Shown here piece after piece: positions 45,707 to 54,487 of a DNA stretch of 64,000 bases; the first letter of the stretch is position 1; every line of letters starts with the position of its first letter. The translations under genes were made by a program, and so were the position numbers. The notes below the pieces were generated by a model. The model searched no databases and was not told where the DNA came from. It saw only the letters and a list, made by a program, of their open reading frames with translations. The DNA is from Kapaibacterium sp044224925 (GTDB lineage Bacteria; Bacteroidota; Ignavibacteria; Kapaibacteriales; Kapaibacteriaceae), in assembly GCA_044224925.1 (NCBI GenBank), contig JBGAJM010000005.1, positions 186,001 through 250,000 of the forward strand. The letters are read 5' to 3'.

Positions 45707-45729
45707 ACTGCGCAGAAAGACTGCGCAGT
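45707..45729. promoter_or_regulatory. Twin palindromes between the WYL regulator and rtcB
   Basis: Two direct copies of ACTGCGCAG, each containing the palindrome CTGCGCAG, lie at 45707-45715 and 45720-45728 with a 4-base spacer; centres are 13 bases apart. A run of nine T (45698-45706) adjoins the first copy, and TATACCG begins at the right edge, so the site overlaps a likely rtcB promoter. A strong candidate operator for the adjacent WYL regulator. Confidence 0.65.
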
Positions 45730-45756
45730 ATACCGTGAAATTTGCATTCGACGATC

Positions 45757-46974
45757 ATGAACACTGAACGAACGATACAACGCAGAACAATGGATCAACA
45801 CATGTCAACCTATCCGATCTACGGACGCGAGCACATTGAACAGGGAGCGCTCGACCAGATGAACACGGCCATGCAGCTCCCGATCGCCGTTGCCGGCGCG
45901 CTGATGCCGGATGCCCACGTTGGATACGGACTTCCGATCGGCGGGGTCTTGGCAACACGCGCTGATACGATCATCCCATATGCAGTGGGAGTGGACATTG
46001 CCTGTCGGATGTGCTTGAGCGTGTACGACATTCCGGCTGAACAATTCGATGAGCATCGACGTGAACTACATGCGATGCTCCTCAAGCACACGCACTTCGG
46101 ATTGGGGTCCACAACGAAGGAGCATCACGACACGTCACTGTTTGACCGACCGGAATGGGGCGCCACCAAGGCCATCCGGGATCTGAAGGATCGTGCCTAT
46201 CATCAGCTTGGCACGTCCGGCACGGGGAATCACTTCGCAGAATGGGGAATCCTCTCGGTCGAGTCGGAAGAGCATGAAACGCTCCCCAAGGGCCGCTATG
46301 TAGCCTTGCTCACGCACTCCGGTTCGCGCGGTTTCGGCGGCAATCTCGCGTCCACCTACTCAAAGATCGCCATGCAGAACTCCGGTCTTCCGGAAGAAGC
46401 AAAGCACTTGGCATGGTTGGACATGCATTCGGAAGCGGGACAGGAGTATTGGATCGCCATGAATCTTGCGGGTGAGTATGCAAAGGCCAACCACCACGAG
46501 ATCCACGGCAAGATCTCGCATGCGATGCAACTCGAGCCTCGACTCATGGTGGAGAACCACCACAATTTTGCGTGGTTGGAACACTTGGCCGATGGGACAG
46601 AAGTGATGGTGCACCGTAAGGGTGCAACGCCAGCCGGCGAAGGAGTGATGGGCATCATTCCGGGCAGCATGAGCACACCGGGTTTCGTGGTACGCGGCAA
46701 GGGCCATGCCCCATCCCTCCATTCCGCCTCACACGGAGCAGGCAGACGGATGAGTCGGGGAGTGGCACATCGTACCGTGGACCGACATGCGTGGAAGCAG
46801 ATGCTACGGGATCACGACGTGACGCTCATCGGTTCCGATGTCGATGAAGCGCCGATGGTCTACAAGAACATTCACGACGTGATGGCTGCGCAGGAAGCGC
46901 TTGTGGACGTGGTCGCCACATTCCAACCAAGGATCGTGCGCATGGCCAGTGCAAAGGAACGACCGGAGGATTGA
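45757..46974 (+). CDS. rtcB: RtcB-family RNA ligase
   Basis: A 405-residue RtcB protein from the ATG at 45757 (a TTG at 45742 and ATG at 45790 are alternatives; no clear Shine-Dalgarno). Family landmarks in order: DAHVGYGLPIGGV, VGVDIACRMC with the metal Cys, GTSGTGNHF, LTHSGSRGFG, ENHHNFAW with metal His, HRKGATPAGEG and the guanylated-His motif SASHGAGR. RtcB ligases join RNA 2',3'-cyclic phosphate or 3'-phosphate ends to 5'-OH ends using GTP and Mn. The WYL regulator and operator suggest inducible RNA repair. No RtcA cyclase or archease is adjacent. Confidence 0.93.
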   Translation: MNTERTIQRRTMDQHMSTYPIYGREHIEQGALDQMNTAMQLPIAVAGALMPDAHVGYGLPIGGVLATRADTIIPYAVGVDIACRMCLSVYDIPAEQFDEHRRELHAMLLKHTHFGLGSTTKEHHDTSLFDRPEWGATKAIRDLKDRAYHQLGTSGTGNHFAEWGILSVESEEHETLPKGRYVALLTHSGSRGFGGNLASTYSKIAMQNSGLPEEAKHLAWLDMHSEAGQEYWIAMNLAGEYAKANHHEIHGKISHAMQLEPRLMVENHHNFAWLEHLADGTEVMVHRKGATPAGEGVMGIIPGSMSTPGFVVRGKGHAPSLHSASHGAGRRMSRGVAHRTVDRHAWKQMLRDHDVTLIGSDVDEAPMVYKNIHDVMAAQEALVDVVATFQPRIVRMASAKERPED

Positions 46975-46997
46975 CCTCGAAGTACATCGCTCCCCGC

Positions 46998-47011
46998 CGT
47001 TGATGTCAACG
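46998..47011. promoter_or_regulatory. Short palindrome upstream of DUF423 gene
   Basis: CGTTGA-TG-TCAACG has perfect 6-base arms, 16 bases before the ATG at 47027. No promoter elements are clear. A possible operator or chance symmetry. Confidence 0.3.
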
Positions 47012-47026
47012 TTCGTAGTTTCGTCC

Positions 47027-47407
47027 ATGGCACGTATCATCCTTTTCGTCGCCGGTATCTCCGGCGCATTGGCCGTAGCACTTGGTGCCATGGGCGCGCA
47101 TGCACTTCGCGAGGTGCTTGACAGTGCGTCGATGGACATCTATTCCAAGGCCGCCACCTACCACCTCTCACATACACTGGCCTTGTTCGGCGTCGGCCTC
47201 CTTGCCCTTTCTCGACCTTCACGTACCGTGCAGTTGGCAGCGATCGCCTTTGGATCAGGCATCGTCCTGTTCAGCGGTTCGCTCTATGCATTCGCACTCA
47301 CCGGCGTGCGTGCCTTGGGCATGATCACACCAATTGGTGGAATTGCCTTCATCATGGGATGGTTGTTGGTGGCAAAGGCGGCATGGGGGATGAAGGAGCT
47401 GCGATAG
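47027..47407 (+). CDS. DUF423 family small membrane protein
   Basis: A 126-residue protein with four transmembrane helices from the ATG at 47027. The family signature is clear: GALAVALGAMGAHALREVLD, then YHLSHTLALFGVGLL and GSGIVLFSGSLYAFALTG, ending TPIGGIAFIMGWLLVA. DUF423 proteins are common inner-membrane proteins of unknown function. Its 3' end overlaps the convergent TPR-cyclase gene by 56 bases, long for a tail-to-tail overlap. Confidence 0.88.
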   Translation: MARIILFVAGISGALAVALGAMGAHALREVLDSASMDIYSKAATYHLSHTLALFGVGLLALSRPSRTVQLAAIAFGSGIVLFSGSLYAFALTGVRALGMITPIGGIAFIMGWLLVAKAAWGMKELR

Positions 47408-49340
47408 GGGCTACCATCTCATGTGGTTCCAACCAATAGGTTCGCATCACACCCTTACCCTTGACCTCGATCTCGCCTCTCAACTCAACATCGAATTCTA
47501 CATTCCCAACAGGCTTCATGGATGCTGGTGCATGATCAGCATCTTGATCATTGATCGTTGATTCCAGCAGGTCCGCAAATGCCGACGAGATCTGCACTCT
47601 CCCGGCTTCTCCACTACTCTCCATGCGTGATGCGACGTTCACGGTGTCACCCCATACGTCGTATTGAAGGCGCTCCGTGCCGATCACGCCTGCCGTGACC
47701 GGACCGCAGTGGAGGCCGATGCGCACACGCAGATCGGGGAACCGCTCACGCATGGCCGACAGCATGGCAAGGGCCGCTGAGGCGGCTTGCACGGCCACGT
47801 TGCCGTCGAAGGCCACCGACATGTACGAATCTCCAATGGTCTTGATCTTCATCAGCCCATGCTCGGCAACGATGGCATCGCACATCGTGAAGATCTCGCT
47901 CAAGAGGCGAACCACGTCATCGGGAGAAATCGTGGACGACATCGAGGTGAAGCCCACCAAGTCCATGAACATCACGGCGGCACAGTCGAAGGCGTCGTTG
48001 ACCGCTTCTCCACGCATCACACGGTCGGCGATGGCAGGTGGTAAGGTAGAATGCAGCAACGATCGGTGGCGCTCCTTCTCGACGCGTTCGGCATCAATAC
48101 GCTTTTTCGCTTCCAGGAGCGCCAATTTGCGATTGACCTCTTGCCCTCGCATTTCGTCCGACAGAGTCATGAATGCGTCGTTGTGCCGAACATATCCGTC
48201 AAAGTCGCCGCTCTTACGAGCAAGATCACGCATCTCCTTATGCAGGTCGGCTTGCATGAGCTTGCCGCCCGATGCTTCAGCAGCATCCAACGCACGTTGG
48301 TAGTGAAGCATGGCATCGTCGAGAGCGCCCTCCGCGTCCAATATTCTTGCCTCGACGTGAAGAAAATGCGTCAACACTTGCCGGTCTGTTCCTTTCAGGT
48401 GCGCTACGCGTGCGAGCGTGGCACGTGCATCGTCCAGCCGTCCGCACGTGACGTACGTGTCGGCCAGCGTACACGCCGAGAACATGAACTCATGCGGGTG
48501 CCCAAGTTGCTCTGAAAGGTCGGAAGAGATCACAAGGTGTCGAATGGCCTCGTCATGATCTTCGAGGTGACGCAGTGCAACACCAATGTTCCCATTCACG
48601 CGAGCGATGCTTGCTCTGTTCTGTACTTGCTCATGCAGCGGAAGCGCACGGTGGAAGTACTCCAGTGCGCGCACATGATCAAGGACGGCCACGTAGCTAT
48701 TGCCGATGTTGCCCAACACGATGGCCATACCCCGAACATTCCCCATCTCCTCATGCACATCGTAGGCACGCTGATAGAATTCGATCGAGCCTGCATAGTC
48801 ACCCACATTGTATGCAACCACCCCCATGTTGCCAAGTGTTGTCGCGGCGCTTGTCGTATCGCCGCGTCCCTCCTCAATGGCAAGGCTTCGCGCCATGTAT
48901 TCATGTGCAAGGGCAAAGTCGCCAACCATGGCAGAGGCGACACCAAGGTTCCCCAGTGCCATGGAAATGAACTCGTCATTGCCGGCTTCTTGGGAAAGAG
49001 CAAGCGATCTGGAGTAGAGCGACATTGCTTCGTCGATGTTGCCCATGCTTCGGACAACGTTGCCCATGTTGTTCAAGATGCTTGCGGTGCGTACCGAATG
49101 CTCGGAGGTTTCACTGATGGCAAGTGCGGCACGGAACTCCTCCAACGCAACAGCATGGTCGGAGACATTGGATGCAGCAAGGCCTCGTGCGATGTGCATG
49201 ACGCATGTATAAGACGCGTCATCGCCACCCGCTGCTTCTGCTGCGAGCTGTTGTAACCGTGTGCTGTCGCCCTTTCCGGCAGCCGCGTGGATATCGGCAC
49301 TGATCTCGGCAACCGGACGAATAGAACCTTGTGTACTCAT
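47352..49340 (-). CDS. TPR-containing class III adenylate cyclase
   Basis: A 662-residue soluble protein with about eight TPR-type repeats (residues ~50-380, for example ALGNLGVASAMVGDFALAHEY and TLGNMGVVAYNVGDYAGSIEF), the family linker SDEMRGQEVNRKL and a cyclase domain from ~450. Metal Asp in FMDLVGF and KTIGDSYMS, Lys of KIKTIGD and Asp of YDVWGDTVN, then TVNVASRM, so ATP use is expected. The C-terminus has a Pro-rich tail. A TATTTTTG promoter-like box ends only 6 bases before the ATG, so the mRNA may be leaderless. It ends within the convergent DUF423 gene. Confidence 0.92.
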   Translation of the reverse strand: MSTQGSIRPVAEISADIHAAAGKGDSTRLQQLAAEAAGGDDASYTCVMHIARGLAASNVSDHAVALEEFRAALAISETSEHSVRTASILNNMGNVVRSMGNIDEAMSLYSRSLALSQEAGNDEFISMALGNLGVASAMVGDFALAHEYMARSLAIEEGRGDTTSAATTLGNMGVVAYNVGDYAGSIEFYQRAYDVHEEMGNVRGMAIVLGNIGNSYVAVLDHVRALEYFHRALPLHEQVQNRASIARVNGNIGVALRHLEDHDEAIRHLVISSDLSEQLGHPHEFMFSACTLADTYVTCGRLDDARATLARVAHLKGTDRQVLTHFLHVEARILDAEGALDDAMLHYQRALDAAEASGGKLMQADLHKEMRDLARKSGDFDGYVRHNDAFMTLSDEMRGQEVNRKLALLEAKKRIDAERVEKERHRSLLHSTLPPAIADRVMRGEAVNDAFDCAAVMFMDLVGFTSMSSTISPDDVVRLLSEIFTMCDAIVAEHGLMKIKTIGDSYMSVAFDGNVAVQAASAALAMLSAMRERFPDLRVRIGLHCGPVTAGVIGTERLQYDVWGDTVNVASRMESSGEAGRVQISSAFADLLESTINDQDADHAPASMKPVGNVEFDVELRGEIEVKGKGVMRTYWLEPHEMVAPIAAPSSPMPPLPPTTIP

Positions 49341-49345
49341 GCATT

Positions 49346-49353
49346 CAAAAATA
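49346..49353 (-). promoter_or_regulatory. Promoter-like box of the 662-residue TPR-cyclase
   Basis: Minus-strand TATTTTTG, preceded by GTGC, matches the Bacteroidota -7 box TAnnTTTG exactly. The box ends 5 bases from the start codon at 49340, which would place the RNA start at or beside the ATG. The same GTGC-TAnnTTTG string precedes two sister cyclase genes. Confidence 0.55.
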
Positions 49354-49394
49354 GCACCTTCTCCATCCTGTACAGAGTGTCCGTCGGCGCTTGC

Positions 49395-51428
49395 TCAGAG
49401 TAGCCAGTACGTGGCCATGCTGCCTTTCCCCTTGACCTCGATGTTGCCGCGCTCATGTAGTCGGAACGCGCGCTGTGTGCCGGTTGCATCCGTGCTGATC
49501 TGAGGTGATGCCCGATCGAGTGTGGCCGCGAAGGCGGCGGAAACATGAATGCGACCGGGTTCGCCGGTACTTTCCATGCGAGACGCGACATTGACAGTGT
49601 CGCCCCACACATCGTACTGTAGTCGCTCCGTGCCGATCACGCCGGCCGTTACCGGACCGATGTGTACGCCGATACGGATGGCCACCGGTGTTCCGTCGGG
49701 CCATGCGTATTGAGAGCGTCGGATCTCATCGGCGACACAGGCCATGGTGTAGGCATTCTCTGCCTCGGTGCCATCGCCTTTGAAGCACATGTAGGCATCG
49801 CCAATGGTCTTGATCTTGACAACGTTGTGCGCAGCGCACATGTTGTCGAACTGACCGAACAGCCCCGCAAGGAACGTGAGCACGTCGTGCGGTTCCATCG
49901 ATGACGTTCGCGTTGTGAAACCCGCGATGTCCGTGAAGAGAATGGCCGCATGTTGGAAGCGGTCCCCATGGATCGTCTCACCGTGCACGATCCTGTCCGC
50001 AATGTCCCTCGGGAGTGCCGAGTAGAGCACCGCCCGTTCCTTGTCCCGCTCATGCAATTGGACCTCGACGCGGCGCTCGGCTTCGATCACGGCAAGCCTT
50101 CTCACCGTTGCCTCATTCTGGAGCTCCTTGGAGATCTCGATGTAACGGTCGGTATGATACACGTAGCCGTCGAGGTCTCGAAGCCGTTTCATAACCGTGC
50201 GAAGCGAGTCATGGTGCTCGGCAACAACTGCAAGTGTTCCTCCTGCTTCGGCCTCATCAAGGGCACTCTTGTAGTGTGCGGCAGCGGCTGTCAGGTCGCC
50301 TCGTTCCGCGGCTAGCATGGCCCAGTTCGAATGTCGGTATGACAACGTCGTTGGATTCTGGATGGACAGATGACCTTGCTGCGTCAAGACATCCTCGGCT
50401 TCATCGTAGCGTTGCAGTCCGATGAGCGCCAATGCGATGTTTCCAAGCACGAGACTCGATCGCTCCACATTCCCGATGTTCGATCGTAATGTATATGCCT
50501 GTTGATGAAACGCCAGACATGCATCGAGATCTCCTTGCTTGCCGGCACAGACGCCCATGTTCGTGTAAACCGAGGCCATCCCATCGATGTTCCCGATGGC
50601 GGTGTTCTCTGCAAGGGCCTGTTCATAGTGTTGCATCGCACGGTCGAACATTGCTGTTGCCGCATAGACCATTCCCATGTTGCCATGGAGAAGTGCAATG
50701 CCATGTTGGTCACGCTCACGTTCAAAACCGTGGAGAGCGTGCCGATACTGCTCAAGTGCCTGGGCATATTCGCCGACGGAATAATACACGTTGCCCAGAT
50801 TCATGGCAACGGTCGAAGCGCCGATCGAATTCTTGTTGTCTGTGCATATCTGCAGTGCACGACGATAGTGTTCCACTGCCAACGTGTACTGTCCGGTAGA
50901 AGCGCTGATGTTCCCAAGGTTCGTCTGCGTGCGACCAAGCCCGGTCATGTTCTTTGCTGTTTGGAAGTAGTCCAACGCACTGTGATATTCCTGCCGAGCT
51001 TCCTCAAACTGTCCGTGCATTGCGAAGAGATTCCCGATATGCTGTCTCACGGTCCCACGTCCGTTCGGATCGTTGAGCTCGATCCAACGTGCTTCGGCGC
51101 GTTCAAGCATTTGGTGCGCAGCAGCTCTGTCATCGACCACCCGCAGCACATTGCCCATCGACGTGTGGCAGCTGGCCGTGAGCCACGGATCTGATCCGGA
51201 GGTGAGGGCATCGATCGCGCGCGCAAGCTCCTGTCGTGCCGAGGCAAAGTCTCCACGCACCTCGAGTGCGCGACCGCGAGCGAACGCAGCCCACGCTCGC
51301 ACGTCTGCACCCGAACGAGCATCCGCAGAATCTGCGAGTCGTAGCAATTCGTTCGTGTCGTCTGTGCGAGAGGCATAACGAATGGAACTGAGGAGGTCGG
51401 TTGGATCGGTCATCGGTTCGTGATGCAT
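49395..51428 (-). CDS. TPR-containing class III adenylate cyclase
   Basis: A 677-residue soluble protein (Met 6 at 51413 is an alternative start). TPR-type repeats span ~60-400 (ALQICTDNKNSIGASTVAMN and ALAENTAIGNIDGMASVYTN segments), linker SKELQNEATVRRLAVIEAERR and a cyclase domain from ~460. Metal Asp in FTDIAGF and KTIGDAYMC, Lys in VKIKTIGD and Asp in YDVWGDTVN. It is the most divergent of the TPR cyclases in its loops (IRIGVHIGPV). It lies 54 bases upstream of the next cyclase on the same strand, so the two could be cotranscribed. The promoter box shared by the other three is absent here. Confidence 0.92.
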   Translation of the reverse strand: MHHEPMTDPTDLLSSIRYASRTDDTNELLRLADSADARSGADVRAWAAFARGRALEVRGDFASARQELARAIDALTSGSDPWLTASCHTSMGNVLRVVDDRAAAHQMLERAEARWIELNDPNGRGTVRQHIGNLFAMHGQFEEARQEYHSALDYFQTAKNMTGLGRTQTNLGNISASTGQYTLAVEHYRRALQICTDNKNSIGASTVAMNLGNVYYSVGEYAQALEQYRHALHGFERERDQHGIALLHGNMGMVYAATAMFDRAMQHYEQALAENTAIGNIDGMASVYTNMGVCAGKQGDLDACLAFHQQAYTLRSNIGNVERSSLVLGNIALALIGLQRYDEAEDVLTQQGHLSIQNPTTLSYRHSNWAMLAAERGDLTAAAAHYKSALDEAEAGGTLAVVAEHHDSLRTVMKRLRDLDGYVYHTDRYIEISKELQNEATVRRLAVIEAERRVEVQLHERDKERAVLYSALPRDIADRIVHGETIHGDRFQHAAILFTDIAGFTTRTSSMEPHDVLTFLAGLFGQFDNMCAAHNVVKIKTIGDAYMCFKGDGTEAENAYTMACVADEIRRSQYAWPDGTPVAIRIGVHIGPVTAGVIGTERLQYDVWGDTVNVASRMESTGEPGRIHVSAAFAATLDRASPQISTDATGTQRAFRLHERGNIEVKGKGSMATYWLL

Positions 51429-51445
51429 GTGTACGTCGGCACTCG

Positions 51446-52105
51446 TTAGACGTTGTTCCGAGCGATATGATCACGCGATCCCCGGAACCGACGGATGACC
51501 GACGTGAACAAAAGGATGAGGATCGCTCCCAGGAGTGCCATGGTCATGTCCTTCTGTGCGTCCCACGGATCGCCTTGCGTTCCCAGATAGTCCGTCCCCA
51601 TCGACGGAAAGAAGATATCGGCCACGCCGTATTCGATCAGCTCATACAAGCCGGAGAACGACAGGGTGATCTCGGCCGGCAAGATCCAGCACACCCACGT
51701 CGGCCACTTGAGCTTGTTCATGAAGTAGTCGCGAAGCGGATAGGCAAGAAGAAACCCAAAACTGAAATGCACGATCCGATCATAGGGATTGCGTTCTAGG
51801 CCAAGGCTGTTCTGGATCCAATAGCCGATGGGCGTTTCAGCATAGGTATGCTGCGCGCCGAGAATGTGGAGGCAGATGTAGACGAATGCCATCGTGTAGG
51901 AGAGATCGCTGAACCGGAACCGCGATGCCGTCCCGAACACCACGGCGAGGAAGGCCACCGTGAGCACATTCTCGATCATCCAGTTCGAAACATTGGATGT
52001 TGCGATGAAGGTCCATATCCACAACAGGAAGAAGAGCGTCGGATACAGTCGTCGCACGAGAACACTGTTCGTGCCGTTCGAGGTACTTGCCGTTGTGAAT
52101 TGCAT
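51446..52105 (-). CDS. DUF2238 family membrane protein
   Basis: A 219-residue protein from the ATG at 52105 with about six transmembrane helices. The DUF2238 (YjdF-like) pattern is visible: LGAQHTYAETPIGYW, then RNPYDRIVHFSFGFLLAYPLRDYF and SGLYELIEYGVADIF. The family's role is unknown. It sits between two TPR-cyclase genes on the same strand, 17 bases upstream of one, so it may belong to the same expression unit. Confidence 0.87.
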   Translation of the reverse strand: MQFTTASTSNGTNSVLVRRLYPTLFFLLWIWTFIATSNVSNWMIENVLTVAFLAVVFGTASRFRFSDLSYTMAFVYICLHILGAQHTYAETPIGYWIQNSLGLERNPYDRIVHFSFGFLLAYPLRDYFMNKLKWPTWVCWILPAEITLSFSGLYELIEYGVADIFFPSMGTDYLGTQGDPWDAQKDMTMALLGAILILLFTSVIRRFRGSRDHIARNNV

Positions 52106-52162
52106 GACGTGTTCCAAGTGCAAGCGCGAATGCGCAAGGAGGTTCAGAGATCCGCGACCATT

Positions 52163-53953
52163 TCAATATACTTCAGTTTCGCCGCTTGCAGATAGACCAG
52201 CGTTGGCAAGCCAATAGGTGACCATGCTGCCTTTCCCCTTGACATCGATCACACCTCGTTCCTGAATGTGGAACTCGTGTACGACGGTATCATCGGGTTG
52301 ATCGTTGGTGCGCGATTCAGGATCGAGTTCGGCGGCGAAGGCAGCAGATACGTGAATGCGGCCTTTGTCGCCCGTGCTCTCCATGCGTGATGCGACGTTC
52401 ACGGTGTCGCCCCAGACGTCGTACTGCAAGCGCCCGGTGCCGATCACGCCGGCCGTGACCGGACCGCAGTGAATGCCGATACGAAGGAGCAATGGTTCTC
52501 CCGATGGCCACGTGATGCCGTGTTCCAACATGGCAAGGGAAAAGAAGGCCATGCGGCGGGAAGGAGCGTCTCCTCCATCACCCAAGGGAAAGGCAACGGC
52601 CATATAGGCATCGCCGATGGTCTTGACCTTGGTGATGGCATATCGTTCACACAAGGAATCAAAGGACGCGAAGAGTCGGCCTAAGAGTGAGGTCACAACG
52701 GTAGAGCCAAGCTCTGATGCATGCGAAGTGAAACCAGCCACATCGCCGAAGAGGACAGCGGCGTTGTCGTGGTCATCGCCGGATACATCCTCACCGCGAA
52801 TGATACGATCGGCCACCTGTTGTGGAAGTGTGGCGAACAAAATGGCGCGCTCCCGCTCTCGATGCTGTTGCAGGTCAGCGATCTCTCGTTGTTTGGCATG
52901 CATGACAAGACGTGTTGTCGTCTGACGACCACGCAACAGGTCGTTGGCCTTCATGTACTCGTCGTTGTGCTTGACGTATCCATCGAGATCACCACGTCGT
53001 TTCGCAAGCTCACGACATTGCTCGTGAAACGATGCCACAAAGACGGTCCGCGATTGCTGTACCGCATCCTCCAGCGCCGTGGTGAACACGTCATACGCAC
53101 CATCAACATCGTTGTTGGCAAGTCGAATGTTGGCTTCAAGCTCACACTTCAGGAGGCGCATTTGCGGATCTGTAATGTCAATGTCGGCCACACTGTTCAG
53201 ACATGCTTGTGCTGCCTCGATATTGCCGGCACCAAGGTGACTCGAACCAAGGTGAATGGTGGCATGGAGCTGCAAGATGTGGAGACCCTCGGTTGCAGCG
53301 ATATGATGCGCCTCTTCCAGGACAGTGTGCGCCTTGGTGTACTGATGGAGTCGCAACAATGTGGCGCCAATGTTCAGGTGCATCTTCGTGATGCCCACCA
53401 CATCGTCGCTCTGGCGGTACAACTCCATGGCTCGTGTGAAGAGCTCGAGGGACACGTCGTCGTCGCCACTCTGTTGATGTACGGTGGCAAGGGCACTCAG
53501 ATTGTGTGCCTGCCAAATCACATTCCCACGTCGCTCGTTGATATCTAGGGCGCGATGCAAGTGATCGAGAGCGGCGGGTAGGTCTCCGGTCTGCTCGAAC
53601 AACCGCGCGATGTTGTGCAGCTCCGCCGCCATGCGTTCTTCATTATCCATGTCCTGCGCTGCCTGCAACGCGGCGGTCATGTATTCGAGCGCCTCCGCAA
53701 GCGAGCCCGCGCTTGCCAGTGCTATGCCCATCGTCGAACGAGCCATAGCGATGCCCATGATGTTCGCCGTGCCGGAACTGATCTGAAGTGCACGTTCGCA
53801 GATGTGAAGGGCCGTCGTTACGTCGTCATGACCTAAGCACGCTCGTGCTGCATGGATCAGACGTTCCGCGATCGCATCCAATGCGCCCGTGTCTCCACCG
53901 GCCATTGCGATCTCGGCCTCGATCGTCTCGAGGTCGACCCCTGCTGTGCTCAT
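52163..53953 (-). CDS. TPR-containing class III adenylate cyclase
   Basis: A 596-residue soluble protein from the ATG at 53953. A longer frame reaches 54010, but it would cross the promoter-like box at 53999-54006, so 53953 is preferred. TPR-type repeats fill the first ~330 residues (ALDHLHRALDINERRG, AMELYRQSDDVVGI). Linker LLRGRQTTTRLVMHAKQRE and a cyclase domain follow, with metal Asp in FGDVAGF and KTIGDAYMA, Lys of KVKTIGD and Asp of YDVWGDTVN. Its 3' ~180 bases are nearly identical to those of the 57037 gene (RIHVSAAFAAELD, VIDVKGKGSMVT). Confidence 0.92.
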   Translation of the reverse strand: MSTAGVDLETIEAEIAMAGGDTGALDAIAERLIHAARACLGHDDVTTALHICERALQISSGTANIMGIAMARSTMGIALASAGSLAEALEYMTAALQAAQDMDNEERMAAELHNIARLFEQTGDLPAALDHLHRALDINERRGNVIWQAHNLSALATVHQQSGDDDVSLELFTRAMELYRQSDDVVGITKMHLNIGATLLRLHQYTKAHTVLEEAHHIAATEGLHILQLHATIHLGSSHLGAGNIEAAQACLNSVADIDITDPQMRLLKCELEANIRLANNDVDGAYDVFTTALEDAVQQSRTVFVASFHEQCRELAKRRGDLDGYVKHNDEYMKANDLLRGRQTTTRLVMHAKQREIADLQQHRERERAILFATLPQQVADRIIRGEDVSGDDHDNAAVLFGDVAGFTSHASELGSTVVTSLLGRLFASFDSLCERYAITKVKTIGDAYMAVAFPLGDGGDAPSRRMAFFSLAMLEHGITWPSGEPLLLRIGIHCGPVTAGVIGTGRLQYDVWGDTVNVASRMESTGDKGRIHVSAAFAAELDPESRTNDQPDDTVVHEFHIQERGVIDVKGKGSMVTYWLANAGLSASGETEVY

Positions 53954-53998
53954 TTGTGCTCCCAACGGTATACCGGCATGCGAACCTTTGCTGATGGC

Positions 53999-54006
53999 CA
54001 AAGATA
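53999..54006 (-). promoter_or_regulatory. Promoter-like box of the 596-residue TPR-cyclase
   Basis: Minus-strand TATCTTTG preceded by GTGC, an exact TAnnTTTG match, 45 bases before the start at 53953. It belongs to the shared GTGC-TAnnTTTG set. Confidence 0.55.
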
Positions 54007-54057
54007 GCACGCATGCGAGATGCTGACCACATTCGAACGTTGCCGTAGATTCGCGGC

Positions 54058-54348
54058 ATGAACCTACGACAACAACTCAATGATGCGAAACACGCGTCCG
54101 ATGAGTCAGCTGTGGAAGCGTTTATCGTGCGCCTTCGGCAGCAGAGCGACGCAGAATCGAAACTCTTGCTGAACCTGGCGAGTGCCTGGCTGATGACGCG
54201 ACGCGGCGACCTGGCATCCTATGTGGAGCACAGTACGGCCTATCATGCGATCGATAAAGAGCTGCGCGGCTGAGAGGCGACGCGAAAGATCGCCGAACTT
54301 GAGCAGCAAGGCGAGCGGATACGAAGAGAGGAAGAACTCCGCCGATAG
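54058..54348 (+). pseudogene. Decayed TPR-cyclase remnant (in-frame TGA)
   Basis: A 71-residue ORF reads into a TGA at 54271-54273 and continues in frame to a TAG at 54346. Before and after the TGA the sequence matches the linker of the five TPR-cyclases: DLASYVEHSTAYHAIDKELRG, stop, EATRKIAELEQQ, compare DEIRGQDATRRL in the 629- and 639-residue cyclases and LLRGRQTTTRL in the 596-residue one. The TGA could derive from CGA. Upstream TPRs and the whole catalytic domain are missing, so this is a fragment, not an active enzyme. A short translated peptide is possible. Confidence 0.7.
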
Positions 54349-54430
54349 TGTGACGTGTTCGATCCGATCATACAGATGTAGCATTGTAACGGTATTCCTC
54401 TGAAATTTGGTATCGTTTTTGATTCTCGTG

Positions 54431-54465
54431 TTTGCATCGAGAGTGCTCAAAGCACGTATTGTTTC
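54431..54465 (+). promoter_or_regulatory. Possible promoter with palindrome upstream of IgGFc-like gene
   Basis: TTTG at 54431-54434 and TATTGTTTC at 54457-54465 are spaced 22 bases apart, near the Bacteroidota -33/-7 arrangement but with imperfect boxes. The spacer holds a palindrome GTGCT-CAA-AGCAC (54443-54455) that could be an operator. The region ends 23 bases before the ATG at 54488, which has GAGGGG upstream. Confidence 0.35.
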
Positions 54466-54487
54466 CGTCCTTTGTTGAGGGGTATCT

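Noticed and set aside
48537..49256. Plus-strand open frame inside the TPR-cyclase gene
   Set aside because: The minus strand encodes regular TPR repeats; the frame is antisense noise.
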